From Aeromonas lusitana (GTDB lineage Bacteria; Pseudomonadota; Gammaproteobacteria; Enterobacterales; Aeromonadaceae): a stretch of DNA of 64,000 nt. Below are positions 58,737 through 64,000 of the stretch, in pieces. The translations under genes were made by a program, and so were the position numbers. The notes beneath the pieces are model-generated. The model was not told the DNA's origin and did not search any database. It saw only the letters and a program-made list of their open reading frames with translations. Numbering within the stretch: position 1 is the stretch's first letter; the number at the start of each line of letters is the position of its first letter. The stretch is from positions 62,001 to 126,000 of the forward strand of contig NZ_PGCP01000002.1 in NCBI RefSeq assembly GCF_002812985.1, given 5' to 3'.

Positions 58737-59075
58737 TTAACGCAGCCAGAACCAGGCGCCGGCGAATGCCAGCCAGCTCAACACCAGCAAGACCCAGGGC
58801 AGGGGATGCTGGCGGGAGAGCTCGATCACCTCGACCTCGCTCTCTTCTTCCTGCTCGCCTTGCGGCAGCGTCTTTGCCTTGGCTTGCAGCTTCTTCTGAC
58901 GACTGGCTTCCCGTGCCCTGGCCTTCATCTGCTTCTTGTATTCGTCTATGCCCTTCTGGACCCCCTGGGCGATCAGCTGGGTCTGCTCCTTGGTCTGGCC
59001 CGGCTTCTGGTTGGCACGGGCTATCTTCATCGCCTCTTGCTGGGTCTCGGGGGAAATCTTGTCGTACTTGGCCAT
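58737..59075 (-). CDS. DUF2956-domain protein
   Basis: A 112-residue protein with a charged N-terminal part typical of DUF2956 (YDKISPETQQEAMKIARANQ, GVQKGIDEYKKQMKARAREA), a basic coiled-coil stretch and one C-terminal transmembrane helix (LPWVLLVLSWLAFAGAWFWL). Function unknown; family restricted to gammaproteobacteria. Confidence 0.85.
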   Translation of the reverse strand: MAKYDKISPETQQEAMKIARANQKPGQTKEQTQLIAQGVQKGIDEYKKQMKARAREASRQKKLQAKAKTLPQGEQEEESEVEVIELSRQHPLPWVLLVLSWLAFAGAWFWLR

Positions 59076-59327
59076 TCAAGGCTCTCCTTGGCATCGATTG
59101 GCGGCAAGTATGCCATAACTGCGACCGCCAGGCTGCCATCCCCTGAGCCGAAATAGGGTGTCAGAGGCATGGAGAATGGCGTGAATATCGGAATAGGAAA
59201 ACAGGTTGCGGGGGTGATCACATTTAGCGGAATTTGTGAGTCGTCGATGAAAAAGCGTCACAGGTTGTTTGTTATATTACCGCCCGACCCGAGGCTGGGT
59301 CGTCCAATAACAATATAAAAAGGTGAT

Positions 59328-61064
59328 ATGGAAATGCATTATAAATTTATCAAAGGAAGTGTCGCACTGGCTGTGCTCGCCGCTCTGAGTGGTTGCAATT
59401 CCTCCAAGAATGAAAGTGTCGCCCCCTGTACCGAAAATGTCTGCAAACTGACCGTCCTGCATACCAATGATACCCACGGCCGTTTCTGGCACAACGCCGA
59501 GGGTGAATATGGTATGGCCGCTCAGAAGACCCTGGTCGAGCGCCTGCGCAGCGAGGCCAAGGCAGCGGGCAGCGAGGTGCTGGTGCTGTCCGGTGGTGAC
59601 GTGAATACAGGGGTGCCGGAGTCCGATCTGCAGGATGCCGAACCCGATTTCATCGGTATGAACAGCATCCGCTACGATGCCATGGCGGTGGGCAACCACG
59701 AGTTCGATAACCCCTTGAGCGTCCTCGAGAAGCAGCGTGGGTGGGCCAAGTTCCCCATGCTGTCTGCCAACATCTACGACAAGGCCAGCGGCAAGCACTA
59801 TTTCGACCCCTACAAGGTGTTCAAGCTGGACAACGGCCTCAAGGTCGCCGTGCTGGGCTTGACCACGGAAGACACAGCCCAGCTGGTGGATCCCAACAAC
59901 GTCAAGACCCTGGAATTCCGCGATCCGACAACGGAAGCGGCCAAGCTGGGCCAGCAGATCCGCAGCAACAAGGAAGCGAACCTTGTCTTCGCCATCACCC
60001 ACATGGGTCATTACGAGAATGGTCTGCACGGCAGCAATGCCCCGGGAGATGTGGAGATGGCACGCGCGCTGCCGGCCGGTACCCTGGATGCCATCATTGG
60101 TGGTCACTCCCAGAACCCGGTCTGCATGGAGCCGGGCACTCCGAACAAGTACGCCAGCTTCAAGCCGGGTGACGACTGTCTGCCGGACCAGCAAAACGGC
60201 ACCTGGATCATGCAGGCCCACGAGTGGGGCAAGTATGTGGGGCGTGCCCAGTTTGACTACCAGAATGGCAAGCTGACCCTGACCAGCTATGAACTGATTC
60301 CGGTCAATCTGGTGAAGCGTAATTCCAAGAATGAAGCCATTGATGCACAAGGTAATGTGACCAAAGACATCACCAAGATGCAGCTGTTCCAGGAAGCCAT
60401 CACCAAAGATGCTGAACTCTACAACACGCTGTTGCCCTATCAGGAAAAGGGTCAGCAGGAGCTTGGAGTCGAGATTGCCAGCACTGATGGCCGCCTCAAT
60501 GGCGATAAGGCGGACGTACGCAGCAAGCAAACTAACTTGGGTCGACTCATCACTACAGCGACTGCTGAAAAGTTGGGGGCAGATTTCGGTATCGTGAACT
60601 CAGGTGGCGTTAGGGCATCAATTGCTACCGGTACTATCACATATGGCTCAGTACTGACCGTTCATCCGTTTGGCAATACTGTCAACAAGGCGACGATGAC
60701 GGGGGCTGAATTGGAAGTCTATCTGGCTAAACTTGCGACCAGGGCCGCGACTGGCAGTGATGGTGGTTATCCCCAGTTTGGCGGCATTAATATGCAGGTT
60801 GATTGCCAAGCCAAGAGCGTCGCTATTACCTCTGTCGGTGGCAAAGCATTTAACCCCAGTACTGCTTACAGTTTCTCTATTCCTAGCTTCAGTGCTGCAG
60901 GTGGCGATGGTTACCCGGTTATCAACACCATTAATGCTGGGTTGGTCGATGCTGGAGTGCTGAAAGAGTATTTGGAGCTCAAGGGGAATATTCATGCTGC
61001 TGACTATGAACCTGCGGGTGAGGTGAGTTTCATTAACAGTGCAGTGACCACGGGTTGTAAATAA
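59328..61064 (+). CDS. 5'-nucleotidase / UDP-sugar hydrolase (UshA/NutA family), lipoprotein
   Basis: A 578-residue surface or periplasmic nucleotidase with lipobox LSGC. The N-terminal metallophosphatase domain has HTNDTHG, GGDVNTG, GNHEFD, THMGHY and GGHSQ; the C-terminal nucleotide-binding domain has NSGGVRA and SFSAAGGDGYPV with aromatic stacking. Vibrio NutA is the nearest functional analogue. AAGG precedes the ATG. The second half of the gene (from about 60300) is markedly less GC-rich than the first (see findings). About 250 bp upstream contain no other gene. Confidence 0.93.
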   Translation: MEMHYKFIKGSVALAVLAALSGCNSSKNESVAPCTENVCKLTVLHTNDTHGRFWHNAEGEYGMAAQKTLVERLRSEAKAAGSEVLVLSGGDVNTGVPESDLQDAEPDFIGMNSIRYDAMAVGNHEFDNPLSVLEKQRGWAKFPMLSANIYDKASGKHYFDPYKVFKLDNGLKVAVLGLTTEDTAQLVDPNNVKTLEFRDPTTEAAKLGQQIRSNKEANLVFAITHMGHYENGLHGSNAPGDVEMARALPAGTLDAIIGGHSQNPVCMEPGTPNKYASFKPGDDCLPDQQNGTWIMQAHEWGKYVGRAQFDYQNGKLTLTSYELIPVNLVKRNSKNEAIDAQGNVTKDITKMQLFQEAITKDAELYNTLLPYQEKGQQELGVEIASTDGRLNGDKADVRSKQTNLGRLITTATAEKLGADFGIVNSGGVRASIATGTITYGSVLTVHPFGNTVNKATMTGAELEVYLAKLATRAATGSDGGYPQFGGINMQVDCQAKSVAITSVGGKAFNPSTAYSFSIPSFSAAGGDGYPVINTINAGLVDAGVLKEYLELKGNIHAADYEPAGEVSFINSAVTTGCK

Positions 61065-61167
61065 ACTACCACCTTGTTTAAGTCCTAATCGGGTCATGCA
61101 ATCAGTTTTCTGCAAGGTTCTCTACTGTAGTTGAAAGATTGATTTGATCACGAAGAATGCACAGTAA

Positions 61168-61205
61168 AAATAAAAGAGGCGGCCTATTGGTCGCCTCTTT
61201 TATTT
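61168..61205. terminator. Strong terminator after the nucleotidase
   Basis: AAATAAAAGAGGCGGCC, TATT loop, GGTCGCCTCTTTTATTT: 17-bp stem with A/T flanks on both sides. Confidence 0.93.
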
Positions 61206-61297
61206 ATGGTGCTTCATTAAATTGATGTGGTTGTTATTAACGGTGGTGCCTGTTCCGGGCGTTATTGCCACAGTGCAATAGCATTCAGGACACCGAA

Positions 61298-61329
61298 ATA
61301 AAAAGGCGACCCAGAGGTCGCCTTTTTAT
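61298..61329. terminator. Second terminator, before the Tim44-like gene
   Basis: ATAAAAAGGCGACC, CAGA loop, GGTCGCCTTTTTAT, symmetrical, close to the Tim44-like stop codon. Its core (GGCGACC/GGTCGCC) resembles the preceding terminator. Confidence 0.93.
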
Positions 61330-61348
61330 ATCTTCCGGATGGAGAGCC

Positions 61349-62200
61349 TTACAGCTGCTCGATACCGGCGATGTGCCAGGGTGCGTTGTCCTTGGCCAGG
61401 TTGCGCTCGAGGTGCCACACCTCCTTGATGTCCTCCTCGACGTTCTCCTGACGGTCCATGTAGCGGCCGCTGAAGCGTACGCTGACCTGGGCCCAGTCAC
61501 TGCCGTAGTCGGCACGGACCAGCTGGGTGTCCACGTACATGACTTCGGTATGCTGCTCGCCGGTCAGCTCGGCGCGCTCGGCCTTGAGGTGTTCGAACAG
61601 CTCAGGGCTCACGTACTCGCGTACCTTCTCCAGATCGTTCTTGTTCCAGGCCTCTTGCAGGGTGCGATAGTGATCGCGGGCACCGGACAGGAAACCATTC
61701 ATGTCAAAGCCCGGGGGCAGACGGAACGGCACGTCGCTGTCGGCAAAACCGGTCGCCTGGGGGGCGCTGTGGCTCTGCTCAAACTGCTGCGGGGCCTGGG
61801 GAGGCTGATAGCCGGCATAGGCTGTCTGTGGCTGAGCCGTCGCCGCCTTGTTCTTGCGCATGGCGCGAAACAGGAAGACGGCACCCAGGGCCAGCAGGGC
61901 GATCAGCAGCATGTCCATGCCCTGCAGACCTTCGAAGGCGCCGCTACCCAGCAGGTAGGCGAACAGGCCGCCAGCCAGCAGGCCGCCGAGCAAGCCACCC
62001 ATCATGCCACTCTTCTTGGGCGCCGCAGCCAGGGTCGGGTTCTTGCCGTTCACTGGTGCTGCTGCCGGAGCCGGTTGGGCCGGCGCCGTCTTGTAGCTCT
62101 TGCCAAAGGATTTGCCGCCGCCAAATTTCTTGGCTTCGGCGATGGGTGCCCCGAGGCCTATGGCCAGGATCACGGCAAACAGGGTCAGCATCTTTTTCAT
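61349..62200 (-). CDS. Tim44-like domain protein
   Basis: A 283-residue membrane-associated protein. The signal-like N-terminus (LTLFAVILAIGLGAPIAEA) is followed by a Gly/Ala/Pro-rich stretch, a Gly-rich helix pair (GGLLGGLLAGGLFAYLLG, LLIALLALGAVFLF) and a C-terminal Tim44-like domain (about 165-280; MNGFLSGARDHYRTLQEAWN, WAQVSVRFSGRYMDR). Bacterial homologues occur widely; function unclear. ATG chosen with AAGAG five nt upstream; an ATG seven codons earlier is possible. Confidence 0.85.
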   Translation of the reverse strand: MKKMLTLFAVILAIGLGAPIAEAKKFGGGKSFGKSYKTAPAQPAPAAAPVNGKNPTLAAAPKKSGMMGGLLGGLLAGGLFAYLLGSGAFEGLQGMDMLLIALLALGAVFLFRAMRKNKAATAQPQTAYAGYQPPQAPQQFEQSHSAPQATGFADSDVPFRLPPGFDMNGFLSGARDHYRTLQEAWNKNDLEKVREYVSPELFEHLKAERAELTGEQHTEVMYVDTQLVRADYGSDWAQVSVRFSGRYMDRQENVEEDIKEVWHLERNLAKDNAPWHIAGIEQL

Positions 62201-62379
62201 TTTGACTCTTTTCACTCTCATGTGGATGGGGGCATGCTCTGCTTGTGCAAACTCAGCGAGGCGCATGGCAGGCTGCCTGTCCCTTTTTGTGTTGCAGCTT
62301 GTGACTATGATTAACACGTTTGGCATGAATTATTCATGAACAAATTGTTCCATTCCGGGGCACCCAAGAGGAGAGTTGC

Positions 62380-62481
62380 ATGAAAAATAGACGCCCGAGT
62401 CGGACGGTACGCAGACAACGCAACAAGGCGAGAGCCAAGGTGCAGGATCAGACCCTGATCTGGCCCTTTATCGTAGTGTGA
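62380..62481 (+). CDS. Micro-ORF of 33 codons upstream of dnaB
   Basis: Encodes MKNRRPSRTVRRQRNKARAK followed by VQDQTLIWPFIVV, strongly basic with a hydrophobic end. AGGAGAG lies seven nt before the ATG, an ideal ribosome-binding site, and the ORF ends 150 nt before dnaB. It could be a leader peptide, a nucleic-acid-binding microprotein or an unrecognised small protein. No homolog is known to me; conservation is untested. Confidence 0.55.
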   Translation: MKNRRPSRTVRRQRNKARAKVQDQTLIWPFIVV

Positions 62482-62631
62482 GGAGGCCCAACCTCATATC
62501 CAGGTGCAGTGATGGCAACCCATGGGAGGACGGTTACGCCAGAGTGAGGTTAATAGGGCGCATTAGCGCTCGCGATGACGGGGTTTCTTTTGTAAAATTC
62601 CCGTCCCCTTCCCGCTGCGGTTTTTATGTGT

Positions 62632-64000
62632 ATGGCAGAGCAAGTGACGGCGAAAAAAGACGCCAAGACACAACAGCTGAAAGTTCCCCCCCACTCCTTT
62701 GAGGCCGAGCAGTCCGTACTGGGCGGCCTTATGCTGGATAACGATGCCTGGGATCGGGTGGCCGAGCGGGTGATCGACAAGGATTTCTACAGCCGTCCCC
62801 ATCGCCTCATCTTCCAGGCCATGACCCGCCTCTCCAACGTGGGTAACCCCATCGATCTCATCACGCTGCAAGAGGAGCTGGAGCGCTCCGAGCAGTTGGA
62901 AGAGTCGGGCGGTTTTGCCTATCTGGTGGAGATCGCGAAAAATACCCCGAGCGCCGCCAACATCAACGCCTACGCCGAGATCGTGCGCGAGCGGGCCGTG
63001 GTGCGGGAGATGATCTCGGTCGCCAACGAGATAGTCGAGGCGGGTTACGAGCCTCAGGGCCGCACCTCCGGCGATCTGCTGGATCTGGCCGAGAGCAAGG
63101 TGTTCCAGATTGCCGAGCAGCGCACCAGCGCCAATGAGGGCCCCCAGCCTCTGAAGCTCATCCTGGAGCAGACGGTCGACAAGATTGAAGAGCTGTTCAA
63201 GACCCCTCACAACGGGGTGACCGGGGTCTCCAGCGGTTACGGGGATCTGGACAAGATGACCGCAGGTCTGCAGCGCTCGGATCTCATTATCGTCGCGGCC
63301 CGTCCCTCCATGGGCAAGACCACCTTTGCCATGAACCTGTGCGAGCATGCGGCGCTGACCGCCGACAAGCCTGTACTGATCTTCTCCCTCGAGATGCCCT
63401 CCGAGCAGATCATCATGCGTATGCTCGCCTCGGTGGGGCGCATCGATCAGACCAAGGTGCGGACCGGTCAGCTCGACGACGAGGATTGGGCGCGCCTCTC
63501 CTCCACCATGGGGCTCCTGCTCGAGAAGGGCAAGATGTACATAGACGACGCCTCCGGCCTGACCCCGACCGACGTGCGCTCCCGTGCGCGCCGCATCGCT
63601 CGTGAGCACGGCGGGCTCTCCATGATCATGATCGACTACCTGCAACTGATGCGGGTGCCATCCCTCTCCGACAATCGGACCCTGGAAATCGGTGAAATCT
63701 CCCGCTCCCTCAAGGCGCTGGCGAAAGAGCTGCAATGCCCTGTGGTGGCGCTCTCCCAGTTGAACCGAAGCCTGGAACAGCGCGCCGACAAGCGCCCGGT
63801 CAACTCGGATCTGCGGGAATCCGGCTCCATCGAGCAGGATGCGGATTTGATCATGTTCATCTACCGCGACGAGGTGTATCACGACGACAGCCCAGACAAG
63901 GGGATCGCCGAGATCATCATAGGCAAGCAGCGTAACGGCCCCATAGGCCGTGTTCGCCTCACCTTCCAGGGCCAGTTCTCCCGGTTCGACAACTACGCAG
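62632..64000 (+). CDS. dnaB: Replicative DNA helicase DnaB (3' end missing)
   Basis: The ring helicase of the replisome. The frame begins MAEQVTAKKDAK, then LKVPPHSFEAEQSVLGGLML and DFYSRPHRLIFQAM (N-terminal domain), the linker, and the RecA-like C-terminal domain with Walker A RPSMGKTT, Walker B MIMIDYLQLM and QLNRSLEQR. It runs off the window with about 456 of the ~470 residues present. An ATG two codons upstream (62626) is possible. Transcription may start beyond the micro-ORF; no rplI precedes it as it does in some relatives. Confidence 0.97.
   Translation, partial: MAEQVTAKKDAKTQQLKVPPHSFEAEQSVLGGLMLDNDAWDRVAERVIDKDFYSRPHRLIFQAMTRLSNVGNPIDLITLQEELERSEQLEESGGFAYLVEIAKNTPSAANINAYAEIVRERAVVREMISVANEIVEAGYEPQGRTSGDLLDLAESKVFQIAEQRTSANEGPQPLKLILEQTVDKIEELFKTPHNGVTGVSSGYGDLDKMTAGLQRSDLIIVAARPSMGKTTFAMNLCEHAALTADKPVLIFSLEMPSEQIIMRMLASVGRIDQTKVRTGQLDDEDWARLSSTMGLLLEKGKMYIDDASGLTPTDVRSRARRIAREHGGLSMIMIDYLQLMRVPSLSDNRTLEIGEISRSLKALAKELQCPVVALSQLNRSLEQRADKRPVNSDLRESGSIEQDADLIMFIYRDEVYHDDSPDKGIAEIIIGKQRNGPIGRVRLTFQGQFSRFDNYA

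Noticed and set aside
59195..59260. CRP site upstream of the nucleotidase (GTGATCAC)
   Set aside because: The two half-sites abut without the six-base spacer, so it does not fit the consensus.
62563..63882. 439-codon minus-strand open frame at the right end
   Set aside because: Antisense to dnaB.

Overview
The window is a GC-rich gammaproteobacterial chromosome segment that most resembles Aeromonas. Support comes from several features together: a crp-yhfA-prkB-yheU-yheT neighbourhood and a yheV/slyD/slyX/fkpA neighbourhood as in enterobacteria and vibrios, a LuxO-type regulator, a ChiA-type chitinase under a c-di-GMP (GEMM-I) riboswitch, an hmuTUV-hutXZ heme locus and an AmgK/MurU cell-wall recycling pair. 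Genus assignment is inference from gene content; no rRNA or tRNA gene is visible. No transposase, integrase, phage gene or CRISPR array was seen.

Layout. (1) 1-6.4 kb: envelope biogenesis. A truncated surA and lptD run leftwards, and amgK-murU and djlA run rightwards from a shared divergent promoter region. (2) 6.4-12.8 kb: a purine-type NCS2 permease with a PurR-like operator, two small conserved proteins, an AraC regulator, ettA and an SLT-type lytic transglycosylase with a coupled micro-ORF. (3) 13.1-18.5 kb: a three-gene lipid-linked glycosylation cassette (GT2, LABN-domain protein, GT39/ArnT-like) convergent with an epimerase and ugd, which would supply UDP-uronic acids. (4) 18.7-27.9 kb: a YitT protein, then a Fur-controlled heme region: hmuTUV, hutXZ, a chaN-like lipoprotein and a TonB-dependent heme receptor.

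(5) 27.9-36.1 kb: SDR and Fe-ADH enzymes with a divergent LysR regulator, an MFS (HcaT-like) transporter, and a large SSS-type hybrid histidine kinase resembling CrbS. (6) 36.1-43.6 kb: a secreted degradative block. A GEMM-I riboswitch leads a multidomain GH18 chitinase, followed by two different secreted zinc metalloproteases, one apparently unassigned metzincin and one StcE/TagA (M66) type. (7) 43.6-55.6 kb: rlmA, crp, yhfA/osmC, an MliC-like lipoprotein, a DUF4136 lipoprotein, prkB, yheU, a membrane diguanylate cyclase lying between yheU and yheT, cheV, an AraC-like protein, yheV, an intergenic three-copy repeat, slyD, slyX, a WD40-like lipoprotein and fkpA. (8) 55.6-64 kb: a LuxO-like regulator with a duplicated 3' end, TPR and small membrane proteins, a 5'-nucleotidase with a mosaic base composition, a Tim44-like protein, a 33-codon basic micro-ORF and the start of dnaB, cut by the window end.

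The most promising under-described items are the GT2-LABN-GT39 cassette facing UDP-uronate genes, the chitinase plus dual metalloprotease block under c-di-GMP control, the two micro-ORFs next to slt and dnaB, and the triple intergenic repeat before slyD.
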